Of a stretch of 64,000 bases of DNA, positions 50,314-58,688 are shown in pieces; position 1 is the first letter of the stretch; every line of letters starts with the position of its first letter. Both the position numbers and the translations under genes were made by a program. The notes below the pieces were generated by a model. That model made no database searches. It had not been told where the DNA came from and saw nothing but the letters and a program-made list of their open reading frames with translations. The DNA lies in assembly GCA_036004445.1 (NCBI GenBank), contig DASYRL010000103.1:1-64000 (forward strand), read 5' to 3'. Source of the stretch: DASXUC01 sp036004445 (lineage in GTDB: Bacteria; Sysuimicrobiota; Sysuimicrobiia; Sysuimicrobiales; Kaftiobacteriaceae).

Positions 50314-51288
50314 TTGGATACGCACCTACTGATCGACGAAGTGCTGGGGGGCTCGCATCAAGCCGTGGCCCGAATGATTTCTCTCATCGAAGACGGCGCG
50401 TCCGAAGGGCAGGCCGCCCTGCGGGCGCTCCATTCCCGGACCGGCCGCGGCTACACGGTCGGGGTAACCGGACCGCCCGGCGCCGGTAAGAGCACGCTGG
50501 TCGACGCGTTCATCCGCCGGTGGCGGCGGGCCGGGAAGCGTGTGGCCGTGGTCGCCGTCGACCCGACCAGTCCATTTACCGGCGGTGCAATCCTGGGAGA
50601 CCGCATCCGCATGCAGGACCACGCGGCCGACTCCGGCGTGTTCATCCGCAGCATGGCGACGCGCGGGAGTCTGGGCGGGCTGGCTCCCGCCACCAGCGAC
50701 GTCGCGAAACTGCTCGACGCGATCGGCTATGACCTGATCCTCATCGAAACGGTGGGAACGGGGCAGGCGGAGATCGACGTGGTCGGCGCCGCGGACACCG
50801 TGGTCATCGTGCTCGTCTCTGGCCTCGGCGACACGGTGCAGACGATCAAGGCCGGGATCATGGAAATCGGCGACATTTTTGCGGTCAACAAGGCCGACCG
50901 CGGGGACGCCGACCGCACCGTCGCGGAGGTGAAGATGATGCTCGGCCTCAGCCCGCGGAGCGGTTGGCAGCCGCCCGTGCTCCGCTGCGTCGCCACGACC
51001 GGCGAGGGTGTGGACGAACTCGTTCACACCGTGGAGGAGCATCGCGCCTTCCAGGAGGGTCACGCGCTGCTGGAGGACCGCCGCCGCCGGCGGCGTCGGG
51101 CGGAGATCCTCCGGCTGGTTGAACTCCGGGCGCGGGATCAGGCGCTCGACGCGGTCGCCCGCAGCGGCCGGCTGGACGAGCTTGCCGATCAGGTGTATCG
51201 GGGAACGCTGGATCCCTACGCCGCTGCCGACCAAATCCTAAGGGCGTCTACTCTGTCTCCTCAGTCTACTCAGTCCGAAGCCGAATAA
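50314..51288 (+). CDS. meaB: methylmalonyl-CoA mutase-associated GTPase MeaB
   Basis: A 324-residue G3E-type GTPase that protects and loads the mutase. Walker A is VTGPPGAGKSTLV, then VAVDPTSPFTGGAILGDRIRM, LILIETVGTGQAEIDVV and FAVNKADRGD. TTG start at 50314 directly follows the repeat hairpin. Its last 14 residues (STLSPQSTQSEAE region) are encoded by a further repeat array. Confidence 0.94.
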   Translation: MDTHLLIDEVLGGSHQAVARMISLIEDGASEGQAALRALHSRTGRGYTVGVTGPPGAGKSTLVDAFIRRWRRAGKRVAVVAVDPTSPFTGGAILGDRIRMQDHAADSGVFIRSMATRGSLGGLAPATSDVAKLLDAIGYDLILIETVGTGQAEIDVVGAADTVVIVLVSGLGDTVQTIKAGIMEIGDIFAVNKADRGDADRTVAEVKMMLGLSPRSGWQPPVLRCVATTGEGVDELVHTVEEHRAFQEGHALLEDRRRRRRRAEILRLVELRARDQALDAVARSGRLDELADQVYRGTLDPYAAADQILRASTLSPQSTQSEAE

Positions 51289-51331
51289 GCGGTGGGTTAG
51301 ACGGTGGAGACGGAGAAGACGGTGGAGACGC
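51244..51331. repeat. inverted 9-nt tandem arrays (GTCTACTCA / AGACGGTGG)
   Basis: Left arm 51244-51277 lies in the end of meaB; right arm 51296-51331 runs up to the epimerase ATG. Units step by 9 nt and are partly complementary. Confidence 0.65.
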
Positions 51332-51736
51332 ATGCATCTTGACCACGTCGGCGTGGCCGTGACCGACCTCGAGGCGGCGATCCGCTTCTACGGCGAGACC
51401 CTGGGGGCGGTCGTCACCGAGCGGTACGAACTGGCTCATGACAGGGTTCGAGTCGCGTTCCTCGACGCCGGCGGGGCTCTCATTGAACTGCTCCAGCCGT
51501 TGGGGGACGAGGGGCCCGTCTTCCGGTTCCTCCAGCGCCGTGGCGAGGGCGTGCACCATCTCGCGTTCCTGGTGCCTGACCTTGCTCAGGCGCTGGTCGA
51601 CGCCCGGGTCCACGGGCAGCGTCTGATCGACGAACGGCCGCGGCCGGGCGCGGGCGGCAGGCTCATCGCCTTCCTCCATCCAGTCACGTCTCACGGAGTG
51701 CTCATCGAACTGGTGCAGGCACCTCAAGTTGGGTAA
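51332..51736 (+). CDS. mce: methylmalonyl-CoA epimerase
   Basis: A 134-residue VOC-fold enzyme interconverting (R)- and (S)-methylmalonyl-CoA. Visible: LDHVGVAVTDLEAAIRFYGETLG, VAFLDAGGALIELLQPLGDEGPV, GEGVHHLAFLVPDL and IAFLHPVTSHGVLIELVQ, with the metal His/Glu set. It completes the propionyl-CoA to succinyl-CoA path begun by pccB. Confidence 0.93.
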   Translation: MHLDHVGVAVTDLEAAIRFYGETLGAVVTERYELAHDRVRVAFLDAGGALIELLQPLGDEGPVFRFLQRRGEGVHHLAFLVPDLAQALVDARVHGQRLIDERPRPGAGGRLIAFLHPVTSHGVLIELVQAPQVG

Positions 51737-51768
51737 TAGTAACTAGCCCTGCATAAACGTTCCTCTTG

Positions 51769-51804
51769 TATTGAGACTATTCTATGCATAGAATAGTCTC
51801 AATA
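51769..51804. repeat. 36-bp perfect palindrome, AT-rich
   Basis: Both halves of 18 nt are exact reverse complements (left half TATTGAGACTATTCTATG), centred between 51786 and 51787, with no loop and no T-run after it. Its AT content stands out sharply from the surroundings. It lies 33 nt after mce and 126 nt before the yabE-like gene. Confidence 0.8.
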
Positions 51805-51930
51805 AACTGTGCGCCACATTTCCGGGGCCTGGCAGGCAAACACGACGGTTCGATCAGACCAATAATCGGTCCCAATGTCCCCGTACCGAGGCAGGAACTG
51901 GTACCGGGGTCGCCGGAGGTGATGGCAAGA

Positions 51931-52983
51931 ATGGCAGAAGCGCCACCTGTTTTGGCTCGCGGGGTCCCCGCCGAAGTATCTCCTGACATGAATAAGAAAA
52001 CTCCGATTTCCCTCACTGCTGTCATCCTGGCCGCCGGTCTGACCGTGCTGCTGGTGGCCGCGGGCGCCCATGCCGTCCTCCGCAAGGAGGTCACGGTGGT
52101 CGTCGCGGGACGCGCGCGCCAGCACGTCACCTACAGCCGTACGGTGGGGCAGGTCCTCACCGAGACCGAGGTGACGCTGGGCGGTGGCGACGAAGTCTCG
52201 CCGTCGCTGGCCGCGGGGCTGTCCGAGGGGGCGCGCATCGTTATCCGGCGCGCCGTGCCGCTGTCCATCACCGTCGATGGAAAGATCTTCCGGGTGACGA
52301 GCGCCGCCGCCACGGTCCGCGACCTCCTGCACCGCCGGGGCATCGTGCTCGGGGAGCATGACAAGGTTTATCCGGCCGCGCACAGCCCGCTGTGGCAGGG
52401 TGCCACCATCCGGGTGCTGCGCATCACGCATAAGGTCGTCGCCGAGCGGACGGAAATCCCGTTCCGCGTCATCTCCTCCAAGGACCCTGCCACCCCACGC
52501 GGGATCGTCCGAGTCAAGCAGCCCGGACGGACGGGCATCCGGGAACGGCTGTTCCGCCTGACCTTTGCCGATCGGGTGGTCGTCAACCGCACGCTGGTCG
52601 GCGAGCGCATCGTCCGCACGCCGCTGGATCGCGTCATCAGTCTGGGTGCGCAGGTGTTGATCGTCTCGAGGGGCCAGTTCGCCGGCAAGGAACTCATCCT
52701 CATGGTCGCCACCGCGTATTCGCCGTGGTGCTGTCCGGGCGTGGACAATGCGACCGCGTTCGGGATGCGGGCCGGCTACGGCGTGGTGGCCGTCGACCCC
52801 GCGATCATCCCCCTGGGCAGCCGGTTGTATGTCGAGGGGTACGGCTACGCGATCGCGGGGGATACCGGGGGCAGCATCAAGGGTCTGCGGATCGATCTGG
52901 GCTTCGACACCAGGCGGGAGGCGATCCGGTTCGGCCGCCGGCCGGTCCGTGTCTACGTCATCGAGCGGCGGGTCAGGAAGTAG
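51931..52983 (+). CDS. YabE-like DUF348-G5-3D domain cell-wall protein
   Basis: A 350-residue exported protein: membrane/signal segment (LTAVILAAGLTVLLVAAGAHAVL), two DUF348 repeats (KEVTVVVAGRARQHVTYSRTVGQVLTETEV; VPLSITVDGKIFRVTSAAATVRDLLHRRGI), a G5 domain (KVVAERTEIPFRVISSKDPATPRG), then a 3D domain with its three Asp (DNATAFG, AVDPAIIPLGSRLYVEGYG, AGDTGGSIKGLRIDLGF). Such proteins remodel peptidoglycan (YabE, RpfB). ksgA follows, as in Bacillus. Start at ATG 51931 has GGAGG 11 nt upstream; ATG 51988 (MNKKTPIS) is an alternative without a Shine-Dalgarno. The region 51805-51930 holds several small hairpins but no riboswitch I can name. Confidence 0.9.
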   Translation: MAEAPPVLARGVPAEVSPDMNKKTPISLTAVILAAGLTVLLVAAGAHAVLRKEVTVVVAGRARQHVTYSRTVGQVLTETEVTLGGGDEVSPSLAAGLSEGARIVIRRAVPLSITVDGKIFRVTSAAATVRDLLHRRGIVLGEHDKVYPAAHSPLWQGATIRVLRITHKVVAERTEIPFRVISSKDPATPRGIVRVKQPGRTGIRERLFRLTFADRVVVNRTLVGERIVRTPLDRVISLGAQVLIVSRGQFAGKELILMVATAYSPWCCPGVDNATAFGMRAGYGVVAVDPAIIPLGSRLYVEGYGYAIAGDTGGSIKGLRIDLGFDTRREAIRFGRRPVRVYVIERRVRK

Positions 52984-53827
52984 CGCATCGCCCGACCTCG
53001 CGACGCCTGCGGGCACCGCCCGTGCGCTGCGTGAGTTTGGGCTGCGTCCCCGGAAGGGCTGGGGGCAGCACTTCCTCGTCAGCCGCCGCGCCCTGACCGC
53101 GATCCTCACCGCCGCCGCCGTCCAGCCCCACGAGACGGTGCTGGAGATCGGCGCCGGGCTGGGCACGCTCACGGTTGAATTGGCGCGCCGCGCCGCCGCC
53201 GTCACCGCGGTGGAGATCGACGCCGGCCTGCTGCCGGCGCTGCGGTCCGCGCTGGCAGAGTACGGTAACGTCGCCATCATCCACGGCGACGTCATGCGGC
53301 TCGACTTGCACGCTGCGCTCGCCGGGGCGTCGAAGGTCGTCGCCAATCTCCCGTACGCCGTCGCGTCACCCCTTATCGTGCGGCTGTTGGAGCGCCCCGC
53401 CGCTGTCCGGGTGATGGTGCTCACGGTCCAGCGTGAGGTGGCCGATCGTCTGGCGGCGCGGCCCGGCGGCAAGGAGTACGGAGCGCTGTCGGTGGCCGTG
53501 CAGTACCGGGCCGACGTGGCGACGGCCGGACGCATTCCGGCAACCGCGTTCTATCCGCCGCCCGACGTCGAGTCGACCATCATCCGCCTCGACGTGCTCG
53601 CCCGCCCGAAGGTCGTCGTGGCCGATGACGCGGCGTTCTTCCGGGTGGTCAAGGCAGCCTTCGCCCAGCGGCGGAAGACCCTGCGGAATACGCTGGCCGC
53701 CGGCCTGGCCATCACGGCCGCTGAGGCGGAGCGGGCCTGCGCTGCGGCCGGTCTGGACCCCCGGCGCCGGGGGGAAACACTGTCCTTGGAGGAGTTTGCC
53801 GCGCTGACGGCCGCGTTCGAGAGGTAA
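52949..53827 (+). CDS. rsmA: 16S rRNA (adenine1518/1519-N6) dimethyltransferase
   Basis: A 292-residue KsgA/RsmA methylating two adenines near the 16S 3' end. Motifs: RPRKGWGQHFLVSRRAL, VLEIGAGLGTLTVELARR (motif I), VANLPYAVASPLI (motif IV, NLPY), then FAQRRKTLRNTL. A GTG at 52949 overlaps the end of yabE by 35 nt and gives a Ser/Gly-rich tail before the conserved start; no other ATG/GTG/TTG is available before the GWGQHF core. Confidence 0.92.
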   Translation: MSTSSSGGSGSSASPDLATPAGTARALREFGLRPRKGWGQHFLVSRRALTAILTAAAVQPHETVLEIGAGLGTLTVELARRAAAVTAVEIDAGLLPALRSALAEYGNVAIIHGDVMRLDLHAALAGASKVVANLPYAVASPLIVRLLERPAAVRVMVLTVQREVADRLAARPGGKEYGALSVAVQYRADVATAGRIPATAFYPPPDVESTIIRLDVLARPKVVVADDAAFFRVVKAAFAQRRKTLRNTLAAGLAITAAEAERACAAAGLDPRRRGETLSLEEFAALTAAFER

Positions 53828-53859
53828 TCCTTCATCAATCCGGAACATCAGAGGTGGTC

Positions 53860-55095
53860 ATGTCCGACGACTACGCCGAGTTCTACTCCGCCAGCGCGCG
53901 GGTCATGACCCGGTCGTTGATCCGGGAACTGCTGAAGCTCACTCGCCGCAGAAACATCATCTCGTTCGCCGGCGGCCTGCCCGATCCGTCCAGTTTCCCC
54001 GTCGAGGAACTGAAGGCCATCAGCTCGCACGTCCTCGACACGCAGCCCCATCTCGCCCTGCAGTACGGGCCTACCGAGGGCGACCTGCGGCTCCGTCAGG
54101 AACTGGTCAAGTGGATGGCCAAAGACGGCATCCGCGCCACGCCCGACCAGGTCCTCATCACGACCGGCTCGCAGCAAGGATTGGATCTGGCGGCGAGGGT
54201 GCTCTTAGACCCTGGCGACGTCGTGCTCGTCGAGCTGCCATCGTACATGGCGGCGCTGCACGTCTTCCGGGGCTACCGGGCGGAGATGGTCGGCATCCCG
54301 CAGGACGACGATGGGATGCGGACCGACAAGCTCGAGTCGACCCTGGGCTCGCTGCACGCGGCCGGGCGGCGGGTGAAACTGATTTACGTCGTCCCCGATT
54401 TCCAGAATCCGTCGGGGGTGACGCTGTCCGAAACCCGCCGCGTGCGGCTGCTCGAGCTGGCCCGCGAGCATCGGGTGCTGGTCCTCGAAGATACGCCCTA
54501 CCGCGAACTGCGCTACGAGGGCACGGCGCCGTCCCCGCTGGCGGCCCTCGATCGAGACGGCCGGGTGATCTACATCTCCACGTTCAGTAAGACCCTGTCA
54601 CCGGGGATGCGGATCGCCTGGATGGCGGCGGCCGAGCCGCTCATCCAGCAGTTCGTCACCGCCAAACAGGCGGTCGACCTGTGCTGCCCCTCGCTGACCC
54701 AGGCGATTGCCGCGGAGTTCTGCGCGCGTGGGCACATCTACGAGCGCATCGCCGGGCTCGTCACGCGCTACCGCCACAAGCGGGACGTGATGCTGGCGGC
54801 GCTGCGGCGGGAAATGCCCGACGGTGTGACCTGGACCCACCCGGCCGGCGGGTTGTTCCTGTGGATCCGCCTCCCTGAGGGCATGGACACCGAGCAGCTG
54901 CTGCCGATCGCGGTCGAGGAGGAAGCCGTAGCCTATGTGGTCGGTAGCGGGTTCCACGCCGACGGCGGCGGGCGCAACGCGCTGCGGGTGAACTTCTCTT
55001 ACCCGTCAGAGGAACAGATCAACGAAGGGATCCAGCGCCTCGCCCGGCTCGTGAAGCGCCACCTGCCTACTCAACCATTAACTACGCGATCATAG
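53860..55095 (+). CDS. PLP-dependent aminotransferase, LysN/2-aminoadipate type
   Basis: An aminotransferase of about 411 residues, class I/II fold. ISFAGGLPDPSSFPVEELKAIS, LQYGPTEGDLRLRQELVKWM, TTGSQQGLDLAARVLLDPGD, YVVPDFQNPSGVTLS and YISTFSKTLSPGMRIAWM (Schiff-base Lys) match the MocR-C/LysN group, but no GntR DNA-binding domain is present. Members act on 2-aminoadipate, aromatic or branched substrates. ATG 53860 chosen; a GTG six nt before is in frame. The stop codon lies in the following repeat hairpin. Confidence 0.87.
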   Translation: MSDDYAEFYSASARVMTRSLIRELLKLTRRRNIISFAGGLPDPSSFPVEELKAISSHVLDTQPHLALQYGPTEGDLRLRQELVKWMAKDGIRATPDQVLITTGSQQGLDLAARVLLDPGDVVLVELPSYMAALHVFRGYRAEMVGIPQDDDGMRTDKLESTLGSLHAAGRRVKLIYVVPDFQNPSGVTLSETRRVRLLELAREHRVLVLEDTPYRELRYEGTAPSPLAALDRDGRVIYISTFSKTLSPGMRIAWMAAAEPLIQQFVTAKQAVDLCCPSLTQAIAAEFCARGHIYERIAGLVTRYRHKRDVMLAALRREMPDGVTWTHPAGGLFLWIRLPEGMDTEQLLPIAVEEEAVAYVVGSGFHADGGGRNALRVNFSYPSEEQINEGIQRLARLVKRHLPTQPLTTRS

Positions 55096-55178
55096 GGATC
55101 ACGGGGATCAAAAGCGATCAGCCCGCTTTGTTCCCTGTGATCCCGTTGATCCCTTTGATCCCCGTGATCCCTATGATC
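55088..55178. repeat. inverted 9-nt tandem arrays (GGGATCA type), 25-bp perfect stem
   Basis: 55088-55112 pairs perfectly over 25 bp with 55154-55178; loop 41 nt. Units are GATCATAGG, GATCACGGG, GATCAAAAG in 9-nt steps, with extra inverse units in the loop. It lies between two convergent genes and could terminate both. Confidence 0.85.
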
Positions 55179-55182
55179 CCAG

Positions 55183-56478
55183 TCAACGCTTCGAGGTTCT
55201 GGTTGCCGCGAGGTCTTTGGCGACCACGATCGTGATGTCCGCGCCGGTGCCTGCTTCGCGGGTGATGACCGAGCGGCCCAGGATCTCCGCCAGCAACCGG
55301 GTCACTTCGGGCCGGCCGGCGCGGTCGATGATCGTCGTCGCATCGAGTTCGGCCGGCGCGGTGTCCACACGGACGATGCGGAAGCCCAGCCGCTCGAGAC
55401 GCTGTGCGGTCTGGCGGGCCAACCCGGGAATCCCGCTGCCGTTAAGGACCTCAATGCCGGTGGCGGCGAGCACCTTCGGGTCCACGCCGTAGAAGAGATC
55501 GGTCAGCGTCTGCGTCAGCCGGGCCTGGTCCGGCTCCCAGTACAGCGGGCTGAACGTGCCCGGGAGCGTCGCCGTCCTGATGTCGCCGCCGGACAGCCGC
55601 ACCGCGAACATCCCCAGCGTGATCATGTCGGTCATCGTCAGGTTCGTGTGCGTGTTCTCGGCGACGGCGCGCAGCAGCGTCGGCGCCGAGAGCAGGGTGG
55701 TCGGGTCCTTCAGCTTCGCGAACAGCGCCATCAGGACTTTCTGCTGTCGCTCGACGCGGCCGATGTCCCCGACCGCGTCGTGGCGGAACCGGATGTACTG
55801 GTCGGCCTGATCGCCGTTGAGCAGCTGCCGCCCCTTCTTCAAGTCGATCCGCAGCCCGGCCCAGTTGTCCGTGTACTTCATGTCCTTCTCGACGTCGACT
55901 TCCACGCCGCCGATGGCGTCGATGATGCGGGCGAACGACTGCGGCCCGAGTTTGACGTAGTAGTGAATGGGGACGTTCAACAGGCCCTCGACCGTTTTGA
56001 TCGTGAGGCCGGGTCCTCCGAAGGCATAGGAGGCGTTGATCTTCGTCGTGCCCACTCCGGGGATGAACGCGCGGGTGTCGCGCGGGATGGAGAGCGCGCT
56101 GATGCGGTCGCGCTCGGGATCGATGCTGACCAGCATCAGCGTGTCCGCGCGCGACATGTTGACCACCTGCCGCCGGTTGTTCAGCGTGACGTCGACGCCG
56201 ATCAACAGGATGTTGACGCGCCGGTCTAGCACAAACGGCCAGGTGAACGACCGCGGCGCGGCGGGCGGGGACGTGAGAGCGGATTCCTCCCGCGAGTAGA
56301 TGCCGGCGTGGGACACGACGAACGCGCCGATGCCCAGCGCGAGGCCCGCGGCGACCAGCGGGAGTGCGACGAGGAACCAGCGGACGACGCTCCAGCCGTG
56401 GCTCCTCCGTACCGGAGGCGGCGGTGGTGGAACGGCGGGGACCGGTTGGATCAGGAGGTCTTGGTGCTGCTCAGCCAC
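55183..56478 (-). CDS. LytR-CpsA-Psr (LCP) family protein with LytR C-terminal domain
   Basis: A 431-residue membrane-anchored protein: proline-rich cytoplasmic tail, one membrane helix (FLVALPLVAAGLALGIGAFVV), LCP domain (VNILLIGVDVTLNNRR, SRADTLMLVSIDPERDRISALSIPRDTRAFIPG, TKINASYAFGGPGLTIKTVEGLL, YIRFRHDAVGDIGRVERQQ) and a LytR_C domain (GIEVLNGSGIPGLARQTAQRLERLGFRI). LCP enzymes attach glycopolymers to peptidoglycan. GTG at 56478 has AGGTGA upstream; a consensus promoter precedes it. Confidence 0.92.
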   Translation of the reverse strand: MAEQHQDLLIQPVPAVPPPPPPVRRSHGWSVVRWFLVALPLVAAGLALGIGAFVVSHAGIYSREESALTSPPAAPRSFTWPFVLDRRVNILLIGVDVTLNNRRQVVNMSRADTLMLVSIDPERDRISALSIPRDTRAFIPGVGTTKINASYAFGGPGLTIKTVEGLLNVPIHYYVKLGPQSFARIIDAIGGVEVDVEKDMKYTDNWAGLRIDLKKGRQLLNGDQADQYIRFRHDAVGDIGRVERQQKVLMALFAKLKDPTTLLSAPTLLRAVAENTHTNLTMTDMITLGMFAVRLSGGDIRTATLPGTFSPLYWEPDQARLTQTLTDLFYGVDPKVLAATGIEVLNGSGIPGLARQTAQRLERLGFRIVRVDTAPAELDATTIIDRAGRPEVTRLLAEILGRSVITREAGTGADITIVVAKDLAATRTSKR

Positions 56479-56507
56479 AACGATCACCTGCGATCAAAGC
56501 ACATTTC

Positions 56508-56535
56508 ATCATACGCGATCGGACGGGGGTGTCAA
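56508..56535 (-). promoter_or_regulatory. consensus sigma70 promoter for the LCP gene
   Basis: On the minus strand TTGACA (56535-56530), 16 nt, TATGAT (56513-56508). The predicted start near 56501 gives a leader of about 23 nt with AGGTGA before the GTG at 56478. Confidence 0.75.
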
Positions 56536-56597
56536 GGAACGGTTGACTGTTGAGGGGGATCGGCCACGCAAGGAGTTTCCGCCGCCGCACCTAACTT

Positions 56598-56603
56598 CCA
56601 TAT
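56598..56603 (+). promoter_or_regulatory. possible -10 box giving a leaderless ispE mRNA
   Basis: TATATA ends eight nt before the ispE ATG (56612), placing a start at about 56610. The -35 region is poor (GTTTCC or TTTCCG). No Shine-Dalgarno is seen. Confidence 0.3.
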
Positions 56604-56611
56604 ATACCCCT

Positions 56612-57481
56612 CCCATGAAGGAACTGCACCTCAACGCGTACGCCAAGGTCAACCTGACGCTGGACGTCCTTGGAGCGCGTCCCGACGGCTACCATGACAT
56701 CGAGAGCGTCATGCACACCGTCGAGCTGCACGATTCCGTAACCCTCCGGGAAGCGGGCGCGGGCATCGACGTGATCGTCAAGGACGGCGCCGTCCCCAAC
56801 GACACGCGAAACCTCGTGGTCCGCGCCGCGCAGCTGCTCCGCGAGACGTTCGCGGTCGACCGCGGCGTGCAGATCGAGCTGGTCAAGCGCATCCCGGTCG
56901 CCGCCGGATTGGGTGGCGGCAGCTCCGACGCAGCAGTGACGCTGTTGGGGCTGGCGCAGATGTGGAAGCTCCGGCTGGACGGCCGCGAGATGCGGGCGCT
57001 GGCCACGAAGTTGGGATCCGACGTACCGTTCTTCCTCGAGGGCGGGGCGGCCGTCGCGCGGGGCCGCGGCGAACGGCTGACGCTGCTGCCGCCGCTGCCG
57101 GCGACCTGGCTGGTCCTGGCACGCCCGAACGCCGAGGTGTCGACGGCCTGGGCGTACCGCCAGCTCGGACAGGCCGTCGTGTCCACCCGGCCGAACACCG
57201 CGGGCATGATCGATGCCGTGCGCCGGGAGGACGTCCGCGACGTGGGCCGCCACCTCTGCAACGTGTTCGAAGGGGTCACCGCGGACGCGCACCCGCTGGT
57301 CGGCGACCTGAAGTCGCGGATCCTGCGCGGGGAAGCGTACGGCGCGGCGATGAGCGGGACAGGTCCGGCCGTCTTCGGCCTGATGGCGAACGAAGCCGCG
57401 GCACGGAAGACCGCCGACGACCTCCGCGCACTGGCGGACGTGGACGTGGCCGTGACGCGAACGTTTGCGGAAATCCGCTAG
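56612..57481 (+). CDS. ispE: 4-diphosphocytidyl-2-C-methyl-D-erythritol kinase
   Basis: A 289-residue GHMP kinase of the MEP isoprenoid pathway: LHLNAYAKVNLTLDVLGARPDGYHDIESVMHTVEL at the N-terminus, PVAAGLGGGSSDAAVTLLGL as the ATP loop, KLGSDVPFFLEGGAAVARG, and GAAMSGTGPAVFGL. Upstream in-frame extension to 56300 runs over the LCP promoter and is rejected. The order ispE, NTP transferase, purR recalls Firmicutes. Confidence 0.94.
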   Translation, partial: PMKELHLNAYAKVNLTLDVLGARPDGYHDIESVMHTVELHDSVTLREAGAGIDVIVKDGAVPNDTRNLVVRAAQLLRETFAVDRGVQIELVKRIPVAAGLGGGSSDAAVTLLGLAQMWKLRLDGREMRALATKLGSDVPFFLEGGAAVARGRGERLTLLPPLPATWLVLARPNAEVSTAWAYRQLGQAVVSTRPNTAGMIDAVRREDVRDVGRHLCNVFEGVTADAHPLVGDLKSRILRGEAYGAAMSGTGPAVFGLMANEAAARKTADDLRALADVDVAVTRTFAEIR

Positions 57482-57519
57482 CGGCTCCGCGCAGCGGAGG
57501 CACACCGAGGAGGTGCGGG

Positions 57520-57918
57520 ATGGAGTATCGCTGGCTGCCCGTCATCGTCGCCGCAGTCGCGCAGATGGTGCTCGGCTTCATCTGGTACGGTCCGCTGTTC
57601 GGCAAGACCTGGGCAGGGCTGATGAAGATGGACACGACGCAGGCTGACCGCTCCGCGTTGACCCGGATCTACGCCTGGTCGTTCGTCGGGTCGCTGGTCA
57701 CGGCGTTCGTGCTCGACCAGTTCGTGCGCTGGACGGGGGCCACCACCGCCGCGGCGGGGGCCACCATCGGGTTCTGGGCGTGGCTGGGCTTCGTCGCGAC
57801 GGTTACGGCGGCGTCCGTGCTCTACGAGCGCCGGCCGACGGCGCTGTATCTGCTGAACAACGGCTACCAGTTGGCGTCGCTGCTGGTGATGGGCGCGATC
57901 CTCGGCGCCTGGACCTAG
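57520..57918 (+). CDS. DUF1761 membrane protein
   Basis: A 132-residue protein with four hydrophobic helices: WLPVIVAAVAQMVLGFIWYGPLFGKTWAGLM at the N-terminus is the DUF1761 signature, followed by IYAWSFVGSLVTAFVLDQFVRW and LYLLNNGYQLASLLVMGAILGAW. Function unknown. GAGGAGGTG precedes the ATG at good spacing. It is unusual to find it inside the ispE-purR block. Confidence 0.8.
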   Translation: MEYRWLPVIVAAVAQMVLGFIWYGPLFGKTWAGLMKMDTTQADRSALTRIYAWSFVGSLVTAFVLDQFVRWTGATTAAAGATIGFWAWLGFVATVTAASVLYERRPTALYLLNNGYQLASLLVMGAILGAWT

Positions 57919-57920
57919 CG

Positions 57921-58688
57921 GTGCCGGACGCCATCATTCTCGCCGGCGGCGGGATCGAACCCGGACTCGACCCCGGGCTGCCCAATAAGGCGTTCATCAC
58001 GATCGCGGGCCGGCCGCTGGTGGAATACGTGGGGGCGGCGCTCCACGCGGCCTCGGGCGTCGCTCGCATCGCCGCGGTGGGCCCCGTCGACGCCCTCCGC
58101 CCGGTCCTTCCCCCCGACGCCCTGCTGCTGCCCCCGGCCGGGGAGATCATGGACAACGTCGAGCAGGCGACCGCCGCGCTGCAGGCCCAGGATCCGCTGC
58201 TGGTGGCGGCGGCCGACCTTCCGCTCCTGACGGCCGACGCCGTTGACGAGTTCCTCGCCGCGTGCGAGCGCGGGACCGCCGACTTCTACTACCCCGTCGT
58301 GCCCCGGGAGGTTCTGGAGCAACGCTTCCCCACCGCGCGGAAGACGTATGTCACGCTGGCCGACGGGACGTTTTGCGGCGGCAGTGTGATCGTGTTCAAC
58401 CCGAAGGTCATTGACCGCGTGCGGCCATTCGTCGAGCGCGTGATCGAGGCGCGCAAAAAGCCCTGGCTCCTGGCCCAGATGTTCGGCTGGTCGATTGTGA
58501 TGAAGTTCGCCGCGAACCGGCTGACGATTGAGGAGATCGTGGCCAAGGCGACCGAAGTGGTCGGGATCCCCGTGCAGCCGGTGGTGATCGCCCGGCCGGA
58601 GCTGGCGCTGGATGTTGACGTCGGGCGCCCCGAAAATCTCGAAGCCGCCCGACGCGTTCTCGAAGGGGAGGTGACTGGTGACTCGTGA
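57921..58688 (+). CDS. NTP transferase (MobA-like nucleotidyltransferase)
   Basis: A 255-residue Rossmann-type nucleotidyltransferase: DAIILAGGGIEPGLDPGLPNKAFITIAGRPLVEYV holds the nucleotide site and DPLLVAAADLPLLTADAVDEFL the metal Asp. In Firmicutes a similar gene stands between ispE and purR/glmU; its substrate is not established. The cofC role (F420) was considered because cofE is in the window, but the pattern is closer to the ispE-linked family. GTG start two nt after DUF1761. The end (VTGDS) is repeat-encoded. Confidence 0.82.
   Translation: MPDAIILAGGGIEPGLDPGLPNKAFITIAGRPLVEYVGAALHAASGVARIAAVGPVDALRPVLPPDALLLPPAGEIMDNVEQATAALQAQDPLLVAAADLPLLTADAVDEFLAACERGTADFYYPVVPREVLEQRFPTARKTYVTLADGTFCGGSVIVFNPKVIDRVRPFVERVIEARKKPWLLAQMFGWSIVMKFAANRLTIEEIVAKATEVVGIPVQPVVIARPELALDVDVGRPENLEAARRVLEGEVTGDS

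Noticed and set aside
51805..51930. c-di-AMP (ydaO) riboswitch before the yabE-like gene
   Set aside because: ydaO elements often precede such genes, but the conserved GAAUCCGUCAGC-type core is absent; only generic hairpins are seen.
57921..58688. cofC (2-phospho-L-lactate guanylyltransferase) for the NTP transferase
   Set aside because: The context (ispE, purR) and sequence pattern fit the Firmicutes-type NTP transferase better than CofC.
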